This document shows, in pieces, positions 8,164 to 16,256 of a stretch of 36,738 nt of DNA; position 1 is the stretch's first letter, and each line of letters begins with the position of its first letter. The DNA is from CAYWJT01 sp964458655 (GTDB lineage: Bacteria > Acidobacteriota > Aminicenantia > Aminicenantales > Saccharicenantaceae), in contig CAYWJT010000024.1 of assembly GCA_964458655.1 (NCBI GenBank), positions 1 through 36,738 on the forward strand. Reading direction: 5' to 3'. The translations under genes were made by a program, and so were the position numbers. The notes below the pieces were generated by a model. It did not search any database and was not told the DNA's origin. It was given only the letters and a program-made list of their open reading frames with translations.

Positions 8164-9015
8164 ATGAGCCCTGAGATCAAGAGCCTCATTGAGGAATACT
8201 CGCGGGGAGGCCTGGGCCGCCGCGAGTTCATCGAGAAGCTGGCCCGGCTGGCCGGCGGGACGGTCGCGGCCGCGGCCCTCCTGCGCGCGTTCGAGGCCGA
8301 CCCCGCCCAGGTCGTGCCGGCCGACGACCAGCGGCTCGAGACCGGCTACGTGGAGTACCCGGCGCCGGGCGGCGAAATGCGGGCCTACCAGGCCCGTCCG
8401 AAAGGCGCGGGCAAGCTGGCCGGCGTCATCGTCATCCACGAGAACCGCGGCCTCAATGCCCACATCGAGGACATCGCCAGGCGGGTGGCGCTCGAAGGCT
8501 TCCTGGCCGTCGCCCCGGACGCGCTTTCGCCTTTCGGAGGCACGCCGGCGAACCCGGACGAGGCCCGGCCGCTCTTCCAGAAGCTCGACCGCGAAGCCAA
8601 CACGGCCAACTTCGTCGCCGCCGTCGCCTACCTCAAGACGAACCCGCAGACCACCGGCAAGGTCGGCTGCATGGGTTTCTGCTGGGGAGGCGGCGTCACC
8701 AACCAGGTGGCCGTGCACTCGCCCGATCTGGCGGCGGCCGTGCCCTTCTACGGCAGCCAGCCCGCGGCCGAGGACGTCCCGAAGATCAAGGCGGCCATGC
8801 TCATCCATTACGCCGGGCAGGACGAGCGCATCAACGCCGGCATACCCGCCTTCGAGGAGGCCTTGAAGAAGGCCGGGGTCGAGTACCGGATCCACGTTTA
8901 CGAGGGCGCGGGTCACGCCTTCATGAACGACACCGGCCAGCGCTATAACAAGGAGGCGGCCGAGCTCGCCTGGAGCCGGACTATCGCCTTCCTTAAGGAA
9001 AAACTCGCGTCTTAG
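8164..9015 (+). CDS. Dienelactone hydrolase family protein with Tat-like leader
   Basis: Alpha/beta-hydrolase of the dienelactone hydrolase family, 283 aa. Residues 1-55 hold an amphipathic stretch and a twin-arginine-like motif (GRREFIEKLARLAGGTVAAA), which suggests Tat export. The catalytic set is complete: Glu93 in IHENRG, the nucleophile Cys173 in MGFCWGGG, Asp220 in YAGQDERI and His251 in GAGHAF. Members with this leader are widespread and often act on unknown ester or lactone substrates, so the aromatic-degradation role of the founding enzyme should not be assumed. AAGGAGGAG precedes the ATG. It stands alone, convergent with the radical SAM gene downstream. Confidence 0.88.
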   Translation: MSPEIKSLIEEYSRGGLGRREFIEKLARLAGGTVAAAALLRAFEADPAQVVPADDQRLETGYVEYPAPGGEMRAYQARPKGAGKLAGVIVIHENRGLNAHIEDIARRVALEGFLAVAPDALSPFGGTPANPDEARPLFQKLDREANTANFVAAVAYLKTNPQTTGKVGCMGFCWGGGVTNQVAVHSPDLAAAVPFYGSQPAAEDVPKIKAAMLIHYAGQDERINAGIPAFEEALKKAGVEYRIHVYEGAGHAFMNDTGQRYNKEAAELAWSRTIAFLKEKLAS

Positions 9016-9042
9016 CCTGAAGCCCTCGGTAGGATCTCCGCC

Positions 9043-10209
9043 TCAGGCCGTCCTGCCGCGGCGCCACTCGGCGGCCACCGCCTCCACGAACGGCCGGACG
9101 CGGCCGAAGAACTTCCTGTAGCCCTCGCAGAGATAGTTCAGGCCGGGTTCGCCGTCGGGCGCGGTCAGGAAGCGGTTCTTCGGGCACTCGCCGTTGCACA
9201 TCTCCAGGAACTCGCACTCCCGGCAGAAGCGCGGCAGCGTCTCGAGCTTGGCCCGGCCGAAGGCCCGCAGAGCCGGGCTTTCGATGAGCCCGGCGAGGGG
9301 CGTCGAGCGGATGTCGCCCAGCCGGTGGGCTTCGTCCACGTAGTGGTCGCAGCAGTAGACGGCGCCGTCGCGTTCGAGCACCGGGATGTCGCCGCAGACC
9401 GGCCGGAAGACGCAGAGCGAGTGCTCCAGGCCGAAAGCCGTGCGGGCGGCCTCTTCGATGACCTGGACCTTGACCCGGCCGATGTCGTTCGCGGCCCACT
9501 CGTCGAAGACGGCGCAGAGGAATTCGCCCCAGGCTGAGGCCGGCACGGTCTCGGGGCTGACGCCGTCCGGGGCTCCGGGCCGCCGCTCCACGAGCGGCAG
9601 GAAGGTGACGTAGGCGGCGCCGATCGACTTGAAGAAGCGGTAGACTTCGAGGGGCCGCCCGACGTTGGCGGCACTCACTACGCACAGGACGTCGGACGCG
9701 ACGCCGTGCCGGCGCAGAGTCTCCCATCCGCGCATGGCCGCGTCGAAGGTGAGCTTTCGGGAACGGGTCAGCCTGTGCGCGTCGTGGAGCTCGCGCGGGC
9801 CGTCCAGGCTCAACCCGACCGCGAAGCCCTCGGCCGCGAAGAACCGGCCCCACTCATCGTCGAGCAAGGTGCCGTTGGTCTGCAGGCCGTTGGCGACGAC
9901 GCGGCCGGGAGGGCGGAGCTTGCTCTGTATGGCGATTGCGCGCCTGTAGAAATCGAGGCCGGCGAGGATCGGCTCGCCGCCGTGCCAGGAGAAACGAACG
10001 ACCTCGTCGGGAGAGGCGGCGATGTGCTGGGCGATGTAGGCTTCGAGGAGGTCGTCGGGCATGACCGCTGCACGTCGGTTCCCGGACGCGGCGCGGCCTG
10101 CCCACAGTTCACCCTCCTTGTCGAGATAATAGCAGTAGCGGCAGGCCAGGTTGCAAGCGGCCCCGATGGGCTTGACGAAGACCTGGAAGCTCCGCGACGC
10201 TGCGTCCAT
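9043..10209 (-). CDS. Anaerobic sulfatase-maturating enzyme-like radical SAM/SPASM protein
   Basis: Radical SAM enzyme of the anSME type, 388 aa; family members oxidise an active-site Cys or Ser of sulfatases to formylglycine without oxygen. The N-terminus has PIGAACNLACRYCYYLDK with the CxxxCxxC cluster (Cys19, Cys23, Cys26), then FSWHGGEP, LQTNGTLLDDEW and GLSLDGP. The C-terminal SPASM region is rich in Cys: CVFRPVCGD, YCCDHYVD, then RFCRECEFLEMCNGECPKNR. No sulfatase gene lies in this window, so the substrate is elsewhere or is another peptide. A TATCAT element at 10217-10222 places a transcription start at about the ATG and no Shine-Dalgarno is seen, so the mRNA may be leaderless. Confidence 0.88.
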   Translation of the reverse strand: MDAASRSFQVFVKPIGAACNLACRYCYYLDKEGELWAGRAASGNRRAAVMPDDLLEAYIAQHIAASPDEVVRFSWHGGEPILAGLDFYRRAIAIQSKLRPPGRVVANGLQTNGTLLDDEWGRFFAAEGFAVGLSLDGPRELHDAHRLTRSRKLTFDAAMRGWETLRRHGVASDVLCVVSAANVGRPLEVYRFFKSIGAAYVTFLPLVERRPGAPDGVSPETVPASAWGEFLCAVFDEWAANDIGRVKVQVIEEAARTAFGLEHSLCVFRPVCGDIPVLERDGAVYCCDHYVDEAHRLGDIRSTPLAGLIESPALRAFGRAKLETLPRFCRECEFLEMCNGECPKNRFLTAPDGEPGLNYLCEGYRKFFGRVRPFVEAVAAEWRRGRTA

Positions 10210-10509
10210 GGACGTTATGATACTACCTTCGCCGCTTTATCTGCATCCGGTCGCGTTCTGAAAGGGACTCGAGAAAGAACATATAGCCCACCGATACGCC
10301 GAACACGCGGTTGTACAGGTTCACTTTTTTTGACTTTGGCGGCGCGGCGGTGTTATCCTTGGCCCGCACGTCCGGTTCGGGGAAAACGCGGCCGTCGGGT
10401 CCCCAGGCAGCGTGAGCGCCGCAATCGTTCGCGCGTGTCGCCGCGCGTGTCCCCACGCCGAAAGCGCGAGCAGCCGCGCCCGTATCCCCGCGCCGGGAAG
10501 GAGGAACCA
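10210..10509. promoter_or_regulatory. Divergent intergenic region with promoter elements
   Basis: Three hundred bases separate the radical SAM gene (-) and the small membrane protein (+). On the minus strand TATCAT (10217-10222) lies 7 bp before the start codon. On the plus strand TTGACT (10330-10335) and TATCCT (10354-10359), 18-bp spacer, give a plausible promoter with a ~140-nt leader. No gene or structured RNA was recognised in that leader; it ends in GGGAAGGAGG before ATG 10510. Confidence 0.4.
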
Positions 10510-10932
10510 ATGAACTGGAAGCGTTTCGTCGTCGCCTCGGTGGTGGTCTATGTGGTGCTGCAGGCCATGGATTTCGTCATCAACAGCGTCTTCCTCAAGG
10601 CCGACAACGAGGCCCTGAAGGACCTGTGGCGGCCCGACATGGCCTCGAAGGCGTGGATTATGTACGTCACAGCCGTCCTGGTGGCCTTCCTTTTCACCTA
10701 CATTTTCATCAAGGGGCGCGAAGGGAAGGGTCTGGCCGAAGGGGTGCGCTACGGCATCGTCATCTGGCTGTTCGTGTTCGTGCCCATGATGCACGGTTAC
10801 TACGTGATGCTGCCCATCCCCTACATCATGATCTTCCGCTGGCTGCTTTTCTCGCTCCTGGAGGTGCTCATCGCCGGCATCATAGTCGCCGCGATCTACA
10901 AGCCGCTTCCCGCGGCGCCGAAGGCGGCGTAA
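10510..10932 (+). CDS. Small multi-pass membrane protein, function unknown
   Basis: A 140-aa hydrophobic protein with about four transmembrane segments: residues ~5-30 (FVVASVVVYVVLQAMDFVIN), ~48-68 (MYVTAVLVAFLFTYIFI), ~80-100 (YGIVIWLFVFVPMMHGYYVM) and ~105-132 (FRWLLFSLLEVLIAGIIVAA). The open frame extends upstream to 9706, antisense to the radical SAM gene, but AAGGAGGAACCA directly before ATG 10510 and the hydrophobic start fix the real start. I do not recognise the family. It is followed 125 bp later by another small membrane protein. Confidence 0.8.
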   Translation: MNWKRFVVASVVVYVVLQAMDFVINSVFLKADNEALKDLWRPDMASKAWIMYVTAVLVAFLFTYIFIKGREGKGLAEGVRYGIVIWLFVFVPMMHGYYVMLPIPYIMIFRWLLFSLLEVLIAGIIVAAIYKPLPAAPKAA

Positions 10933-11057
10933 ACAGGGGAGGACCGAGGTCGGGATTCGCCGGCAGTGTTGGCCCGTCGGATGGGCCCGTCAGTCGCGCT
11001 GTTCAGGGGAGGGCGGTCTGACACGCCTGTCCGCGGCCGGTCGAGAGGAAAGAGAGC

Positions 11058-11291
11058 GTGCTGCCTTACGGAGCGATACTTTACTTCCTGGCCCTGGTGC
11101 TGGGGATCCTGGCCGCGATCGAAGCTGAAGACCGCCGGCGATACGCCTTCATCGCCGCCGTAGCGGTTCTGTATGTTGTGCCGCCGGCCTTCCCGCGGTT
11201 CTTGCCCGGCTGGCTGCTCTTGGCGGGACGGGTCGTCCTCGGGCTGGCGGCCTATATCCACCTGAGGCTGGCGGGCTATCGCATACGCTGA
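11058..11291 (+). CDS. Small hydrophobic membrane protein, function unknown
   Basis: A 77-aa protein starting at GTG 11058, with GAGGAAAGAGA upstream. Two to three membrane helices are visible: PYGAILYFLALVLGILAAIE, RYAFIAAVAVLYVVPPAF and GWLLLAGRVVLGLAAYIHLR. No conserved functional residues were recognised. It may be cotranscribed with the membrane protein ending at 10932. Confidence 0.6.
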   Translation: MLPYGAILYFLALVLGILAAIEAEDRRRYAFIAAVAVLYVVPPAFPRFLPGWLLLAGRVVLGLAAYIHLRLAGYRIR

Positions 11292-11297
11292 GCCGGG

Positions 11298-11450
11298 TTA
11301 TCGCTTCTTGCCCATCTGCCGCCAGTCGCCGCTCAGGACCGTGTTGGGGTTGAAGCGCGGGCTTTCGCTGAAGACGTAGTCGGTGCCGTTGGTCCAGGCG
11401 GCATCCGCCGTTACTTCTTTTTCGTCGGGCGCCTCTTCTGGTATTATTGG
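11298..11450 (-). pseudogene. Possible C-terminal remnant of a decayed gene
   Basis: On the minus strand the frame ending at 11298 reads like a natural protein C-terminus (WTNGTDYVFSESPRFNPN, then TVLSGDWRQMGKKR and stop). Upstream it runs into a GGTACC-type repeat, with no ribosome-binding site or domain. It could be the tail of a gene cut off by recombination at the repeat. The family is not recognised and the segment may simply be spurious. Confidence 0.25.
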
Positions 11451-11466
11451 CTCGCTTTTCAAATTT

Positions 11467-11502
11467 GTGCCTGGTACGGCGCCAGGTACCGTACCAGGCG
11501 CC
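11467..11502. repeat. GGTACC palindromic repeat, copy 1
   Basis: GCCTGGTACGGCGCCAGGTA-type sequence with a further GTACCAGGCGCC arm. It forms nested inverted repeats just upstream of the GH116 ribosome-binding site (AAGGAGGAGG at about 11508-11518), so it is in that gene's 5' region. Confidence 0.8.
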
Positions 11503-11520
11503 AAAGAGAAGGAGGAGGCG

Positions 11521-14109
11521 ATGAAGAATCCAGCTCGTCAGACAATCCTCTTGACCGTGGCAGCGCTCGCTCTGGCCGCGGTCTTCGCCGCCTGCGGCGG
11601 CCCCGCGAAGGCGGCGCGCGGCCACGCCTTTAACGGACCGTACGAGGGCCCAAACCTCAACCGCGTGGCCTTTCCCATCGGCGGCATCGGGGCGGGCATG
11701 TTCTGCCTGGAGGGCACCGGCGCCATCTCGCACATGTCTGTCCGCAACCGCCTCCAATTCTTCAACGAGCCCTGCGTCTTCGCTGCTGTCACGATAAAAG
11801 ACGAGCCGAACATCGCCCGCGTCCTCGAGGGCCCGGTCCCCGGCTGGAAGCTGTTCGGGGCCGCCGGCACCGGCAACGGCGCTTCGGGCTCGAGCTACGG
11901 CCTGCCGCGGTTCAGGAAGGCGGCCTTCCTGGCCCGCTTCCCGTTCGCCGAGGTCGCGCTCGAAGACCCGGCCGTCCCGCTGCGCGTCACCCTGACCGGC
12001 TGGAGCCCATTCATCCCCGGCAACGCCGACGACTCGAGCCTGCCGGTCGGGGCCCTGGAATACACTTTCAAGAACCCGACCGCCAAGAGCGTCGAAGCGG
12101 ACTTCTCCTTCAGCGCCAAGAACTTCATGGCCGCCGGCCGCGGAGGCAACTCGGTCCTGCCCATCGAAGGGGGTTTTATCCTGTATCAGAAGGGGAGCGC
12201 CGAGCGGCCCGCCGACGAAGGCGCCTTCGCCGTTTTCGTCGATGACGGGCGCGCCGTCGTCGATCACTGCTGGTTCCGGGGCGACTGGTGGGACGCCGTG
12301 ACTTTGGCCTGGCGCAACATAACTGAAGCCCGGCTCCTCGAGAACCCGCCCGCCGAAGGGCCGAGCCCGGGCGCCTCGCTTTTCGTCCCGGTCACGCTCG
12401 CTCCGGGCGAGGAAAAGACCGTTCGCGTGCTGACGGCCTGGTACGCGCCGGTCACGGACATGCGCTACGGCCGCGACCCCGCGCCTCCGGCAGCCGGCGC
12501 TGCGACCGCACCGTCGTCGGCAGGCGCTTCCGCCTCCTCGGCCGCCCAGGCCGCCGCCTGCGCCTCCCCCTACCACGTGCCCTGGTACGCGGGAAAGTTC
12601 AAGAGCGTCAGCGAGGTCGCGGGATACTGGCGCTCGAATTTCGGCCGCTTGCGGCAGGCTTCGGCGCTCTTCCGGGACGCCTTCCACGACTCGACGCTCC
12701 CGCCCGAGGTCATCGAGGCCGTGGCCGCCAACCTGACCATCCTCAAGTCGCCGACCGTCCTCAGGCAGACCGACGGCCGCCTCTGGTGCTTCGAGGGCTG
12801 CTCGGACACGGGCGGCTGCTGCTCGGGCTCGTGCACCCACGTCTGGAACTACGCCCAGGCCCTGCCGCATCTTTTCCCCGACCTGGAGCGGTCGCTCCGC
12901 CAGACCGAGTTCAACGAGAGCCAGGACGAGCGCGGCCACCAGACCTTCAGGTCGGCCCTGCCCATCAGGCCGGTCGCCCACGACTTCCACGCCGCCTCCG
13001 ACGGCCAGCTCGGCGGCATCATGAAGGTCCACCGCGAGTGGCGGATCTCCGGCGACACGGAATGGCTGCGGTCGCTCTGGCCGAAGGTCAGGCAGAGCCT
13101 GGACTACTGCGTCCGGACCTGGGACCCGAGGCGCCGGGGGCTGCTCGAGGAGCCGCACCACAACACTTACGACATCGAGTACTGGGGCCCCGACGGGCAC
13201 TGCGGCAGCTTCTATCTCGGCGCGCTCAAGGCGGCCGTGGACATGGGCGAGGCGCTGGGCGACGACGTCGGCGGCTACCGGGAGCTCCTGGAAAAGGCCG
13301 TCAAGGCCTACGAGAGCGAGCTCTACAACGGCGAGTACTTCATCCAGAAGATCATGACCGAAGGGCTCGACGCGCGCTACCAGGCCATCGATTATTCCTC
13401 CAACGGGCCGGGCTATAGGGAGGTGGTCGACATCCTGAACCGCGAGGGGCCGAAGTACCAGTACGGGACGGGCTGCCTGTCGGACGGCGTGCTCGGGTTC
13501 TGGCTCGCCAGGGTCTGCGGCCTCGGCGGCGGGATCGTGTCCGAGGACAAGGTGCGGAGCCACCTCGCGGCCGTTTACAGGTACAACCTCAAGCGCGACC
13601 TGAGCGGGTTCGCCAACCCGCAGAGGCCGGCCTACGCGGCTGGAAGCGAGGGCGGGCTGCTCCTCTGCACCTGGCCTCGCGGCGGCGAACTGGCCCTGCC
13701 CTTCGTCTACAGCAACGAGGTCTGGACCGGCATCGAGTACCAGGCGGCCTCGCACATGATGATGGAGGGCCTGGTCGAGGAGGGGCTGGAGCTCGTGCGC
13801 CTCGCCCGGGCGCGCTACGACGGCACGGTCCGCAACCCGTTCAACGAGTACGAGTGCGGGCACTGGTACGCGCGGGCCATGAGCAGCTACGGGCTGCTGC
13901 AGGGGCTGACGGGCGTCCGCTACGACGCGGTCGAGAAGACGCTCTACATAGATTCGCGGGTGGGCGACGACTTCCGCGTTTTCCTGTCGACCGCGACCGG
14001 GTTCGGGACGGTCGGCCTCAAGCGCGGCAAGCCGTTCGTCGAGATGAAGTCCGGCACGCTCGACGTCCGGAAAATAAATAATAAGGGGACAGTTCACTCA
14101 TTCACCTGA
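11521..14109 (+). CDS. GH116 (DUF608) glycoside hydrolase, predicted lipoprotein
   Basis: Related to beta-glucosidase/glucosylceramidase GBA2-type enzymes, 862 aa. I chose ATG 11521 over an open frame from 11383 because AGAAGGAGGAGG precedes it and a lipoprotein signal follows (MKNPARQTILLTVAALALAA, lipobox FAAC). The N-terminal beta-sandwich domain contains NRVAFPIGGIGAGMFCLEGT. The (alpha/alpha)6 catalytic domain contains WCFEGCSDTGGCCSGSCTHV, LLEEPHHNTYDIEYWGPDGH (Glu543/544 are nucleophile candidates) and FVYSNEVWTGIEYQAASHMM. An Ala/Ser-rich low-complexity insert (about residues 320-345) splits the N-terminal domain region. The last ~12 codons and the stop lie in a GGGGACAG-type repeat, so the original C-terminus was probably replaced. 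Substrate unknown. Confidence 0.88.
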   Translation: MKNPARQTILLTVAALALAAVFAACGGPAKAARGHAFNGPYEGPNLNRVAFPIGGIGAGMFCLEGTGAISHMSVRNRLQFFNEPCVFAAVTIKDEPNIARVLEGPVPGWKLFGAAGTGNGASGSSYGLPRFRKAAFLARFPFAEVALEDPAVPLRVTLTGWSPFIPGNADDSSLPVGALEYTFKNPTAKSVEADFSFSAKNFMAAGRGGNSVLPIEGGFILYQKGSAERPADEGAFAVFVDDGRAVVDHCWFRGDWWDAVTLAWRNITEARLLENPPAEGPSPGASLFVPVTLAPGEEKTVRVLTAWYAPVTDMRYGRDPAPPAAGAATAPSSAGASASSAAQAAACASPYHVPWYAGKFKSVSEVAGYWRSNFGRLRQASALFRDAFHDSTLPPEVIEAVAANLTILKSPTVLRQTDGRLWCFEGCSDTGGCCSGSCTHVWNYAQALPHLFPDLERSLRQTEFNESQDERGHQTFRSALPIRPVAHDFHAASDGQLGGIMKVHREWRISGDTEWLRSLWPKVRQSLDYCVRTWDPRRRGLLEEPHHNTYDIEYWGPDGHCGSFYLGALKAAVDMGEALGDDVGGYRELLEKAVKAYESELYNGEYFIQKIMTEGLDARYQAIDYSSNGPGYREVVDILNREGPKYQYGTGCLSDGVLGFWLARVCGLGGGIVSEDKVRSHLAAVYRYNLKRDLSGFANPQRPAYAAGSEGGLLLCTWPRGGELALPFVYSNEVWTGIEYQAASHMMMEGLVEEGLELVRLARARYDGTVRNPFNEYECGHWYARAMSSYGLLQGLTGVRYDAVEKTLYIDSRVGDDFRVFLSTATGFGTVGLKRGKPFVEMKSGTLDVRKINNKGTVHSFT

Positions 14110-14114
14110 TTTTC
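14081..14114 (+). repeat. GGGGACAG-type repeat, copy 1
   Basis: ATAAGGGGACAGTTCACTCA followed by TTCACCTGATTTT. It provides the last codons and the stop (TGA 14107-14109) of the GH116 gene. Same orientation as the other copies at 18687, 23651 and 25993. Confidence 0.75.
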
Positions 14115-14198
14115 AGGGCGGTTTCGGTTAAGAACCGGAGAGAACCGAAGAGATCCCCCGTTGTTTCCGTCCTCCCCCGCAGCGGGCCCGGTTCGGTG

Positions 14199-14204
14199 TA
14201 TAAT
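14199..14204 (+). promoter_or_regulatory. -10 element upstream of the TrhA-like gene
   Basis: A perfect TATAAT at 14199-14204 lies 81 bp before ATG 14286. No good -35 is found 16-18 bp upstream, so this is a weak prediction. Confidence 0.35.
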
Positions 14205-14285
14205 CGTCGGATATGCTGAGGATGATCAATGGATGTGGAACACGCGATGCGCACGAGCGTCTGATCCGGGCGATGATGGATTGAC

Positions 14286-14906
14286 ATGCTGAAGGAAGAG
14301 ACCATAAACGCTTTGACTCACGGCATCGGCGCGGCCCTCAGCCTGGGCGGCGTGGCGGTGCTGGTGTTCATGGCGGCCGTGCGCGGGGACGCCTGGCACA
14401 TCATCGGCTGCAGCGTTTACGGCACCACGCTCGTGCTGCTTTTCCTGAGCTCGACCGTCTACCACGGCTGCCGCGCCCCTCGGCTGAAGCACATCATGAG
14501 GATAATCGACCACGCCTCCATCTACCTCCTCATCGCCGGCACCTATACCCCTTTCACCCTGGTCAACCTGCGCGGGGCGTGGGGCTGGAGCCTGTTCGGC
14601 GTCATATGGGCGCTGGCCCTGGCCGGCATCGTTTTCCAGGTCTTCTTCGTCAACCGCTTCCACGTGCTGCAGGTCGCGGTCTATATCGCCATGGGCTGGC
14701 TGGTCGTGGTCGCGGTCAAGCCGCTTTTGGTCAGCCTGCCCAGGCCCGGGCTGGTCTGGCTCCTGGCCGGCGGGTTGAGCTACACGTTCGGGGTGGTCTT
14801 CTACGTTTGGAAAAGGCTGCCGTACGGCCATGCCGTGTGGCATCTGTTCGTCTTGGCCGGGAGCATCTGCCACTACTTCGCGATCCTCTTTTACGTCGTG
14901 CCCTGA
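14286..14906 (+). CDS. trhA: Hemolysin III / TrhA (PAQR) family membrane protein
   Basis: Seven-transmembrane inner-membrane protein, 206 aa, of the YqfA/hemolysin III branch of the PAQR superfamily. Bacterial members have been linked to membrane-energetics or lipid homeostasis; the cytolysin name is historical. The N-terminal EETINALTHGIGAALSLGGV, the LSSTVYHG motif, the RIIDHASIYLLIAGTYTPF motif and the C-terminal GHAVWHLFVLAGSICHYFAI motif carry the conserved Ser, Asp and His residues that form the zinc-binding, hydrolase-like site in this superfamily. Length is typical and it looks intact. The Shine-Dalgarno is weak. A GGTACC repeat starts 10 bp after the stop. Confidence 0.92.
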   Translation: MLKEETINALTHGIGAALSLGGVAVLVFMAAVRGDAWHIIGCSVYGTTLVLLFLSSTVYHGCRAPRLKHIMRIIDHASIYLLIAGTYTPFTLVNLRGAWGWSLFGVIWALALAGIVFQVFFVNRFHVLQVAVYIAMGWLVVVAVKPLLVSLPRPGLVWLLAGGLSYTFGVVFYVWKRLPYGHAVWHLFVLAGSICHYFAILFYVVP

Positions 14907-14915
14907 AATTGAAAT

Positions 14916-14962
14916 CGGTACCAGGTACCAGCGGTACCAGGTACCGACCGTACCAGGTACCC
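14916..14962. repeat. GGTACC palindromic repeat, copy 2
   Basis: CGGTACCAGGTACC occurs twice, followed by a shifted CGTACCAGGTACCC copy. It lies between the TrhA stop and the C-terminus of the convergent lipoprotein gene, where it could act as a bidirectional terminator-like hairpin. Confidence 0.85.
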
Positions 14963-14983
14963 GAACAGCCTGAGCTTGCCGCC

Positions 14984-16121
14984 TCAGCGCTTTTTCATGA
15001 ACAGCAGGTTGTCGTTCTTCGTCTTCCAGAGGTAGCCGAAATGGAAAGGCAGCGGGTGGACGCCGGCGTTTCCGGCCTCGAAGGCGGCCCGCAAGTCGGC
15101 CCGTTCCACGCCTTTGAAGTCGCTGACGGGGCGGACGTAACGGCCGAACAGTTCGATGTCCCACGTCCCGTCGAGAAACAAGCGATAGGGCACGCCCGTG
15201 TCGTCCTGGACGATATAGAGGCTTTTCTCCAGGATGAACTTCCGTCCATCCCGCCGCGCCCTCCGGCTCCAGCCTGGTTATGGACGAGATCGTGTACCCG
15301 GCCCTTTTGATGAAAAAGACCATGACGGGCAGGGCGCCGTCCGGGTTGCCGTCCTTGAAGGTCTGGTTCATGGCCTCGGTGACGAAGTACCCGCGCTTGA
15401 GGAAATCCGATGTCAGGAGCGCGAACCTGCGGAAGAAACTCTCGACCCTGAGAGTCTTCGCGTCGGCGAGGTCGGGCAGGTTGCCGGCCGGCTCGAGCCC
15501 GAGCAGGATGAACTTTTTGGCGGCCGGGAAGAGCGTCAGGACGTTGATCGCGTCCGGTCCGCCGAAGGGATAGAACACCGCGCCGGTCCGGCCGCAGGCA
15601 TCCGGGAAGAGCCGGGCCGCCCAGGCGGCAATCGGTTCGAGCGTGGCTCTCTGATAGGTCTGCCATTCGTCCTGCATCTCGGAAGCGAAGGTTTTCCAGG
15701 CCGGGAGCTCTTCGAGGGCGGCGTATCTACCCGAGCCTGTCGGCATGCCGCTCAGATACGCTGCCGCGTCATCGAGGGCGGGGTCGACCGAAGGCTCAGC
15801 CCGGGGGGCGGAGGCCGCTTCGGCTTCGTGGGGCGGGCCGGCGGCGCGGGTCAAGCCGGCGTTTCCCGAACCGCTGTCCCCCTTCCTGCCGCAGGAGGCG
15901 AAAAATACGCAGGCCAGGAGCGCGCAGGCCAGGAGCAAGCAGGCTAGGCGTCCGCAAGCAGGGAGGGCGCGGGCGTAGAGCTTTCGGGCAGCGAACGTGC
16001 GGGCCCAGTACGTGCGGGCCCAGTACGTGCGGGCACGGTGCGTGCGCGCACGCAGCGGGCAAGCGGGCGCCGACGATGAGCCATCCTCCCGAGCCGCTTC
16101 TGGCGTTCTTATAGTCACCAT
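14984..16121 (-). pseudogene. Uncharacterised lipoprotein, interrupted by a frameshift
   Basis: A protein of about 375 aa read in two frames. From ATG 16121 the first frame runs through an Arg-rich leader, a Cys-rich hydrophobic segment with lipobox (FFASC), then AVFYPFGGPDAINVLTLFPA, KKFILLGLEPAGNLPDLAD, RRFALLTSDFLKRGYFVTEA and YTISSITRLEPEG. Near 15241-15262 (a G/C-rich GCGGCGGGATGG run) the frame changes. The natural C-terminus continues in another frame as KFILEKSLYIVQDDTGVPYR, LFLDGTWDIELFGRYVRPVS and GYLWKTKNDNLLFMKKR, stop at 14984. A single-base indel restores it, so it is either a recent pseudogene or a sequence error. I recall similar YPF.GPD/GLEP proteins only as uncharacterised. 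The start is uncertain because the leader before the lipobox is about 70 residues long. Confidence 0.6.
15908..16037 (-). repeat. 15-bp tandem repeats in the lipoprotein leader
   Basis: Two short tandem arrays with 15-bp periods. About 15993-16037 holds three copies of a GTACGTGCGGGCCCA-like unit, encoding TYWAR-type pentapeptides. About 15908-15952 holds copies of a GCAGGCCAGGAGC-like unit, encoding LACAL-type pentapeptides in the hydrophobic core. Both keep the reading frame. Confidence 0.65.
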
Positions 16122-16162
16122 TTGTCCGGCTATTCTCGCTCAAGAGCATGGGAAGAGCAAAG

Positions 16163-16202
16163 CGGTACCAGGTACCAACGGTACCAGCGCCTATCAGGTA
16201 CG
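16163..16202. repeat. GGTACC palindromic repeat, copy 3
   Basis: CGGTACCAGGTACC, then ACGGTACCAG and a diverged CGCCTATCAGGTACG arm. It lies between the start of the frameshifted lipoprotein (-) and the RelB-RelE chimera (+). Confidence 0.8.
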
Positions 16203-16256
16203 CGTCTTTGATTTTGTGAGCCGGCTGGTACAAGGCGTCCGTCTGAGGTGATGCGC

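Noticed and set aside
9706..10509. N-terminal extension of the small membrane protein
   Set aside because: It is antisense to the radical SAM gene; a strong ribosome-binding site and hydrophobic start mark ATG 10510.
11149..14097. 982-aa open frame antisense to GH116
   Set aside because: Long only because of G/C-rich third positions; no domain, and the opposite strand has a clear enzyme.
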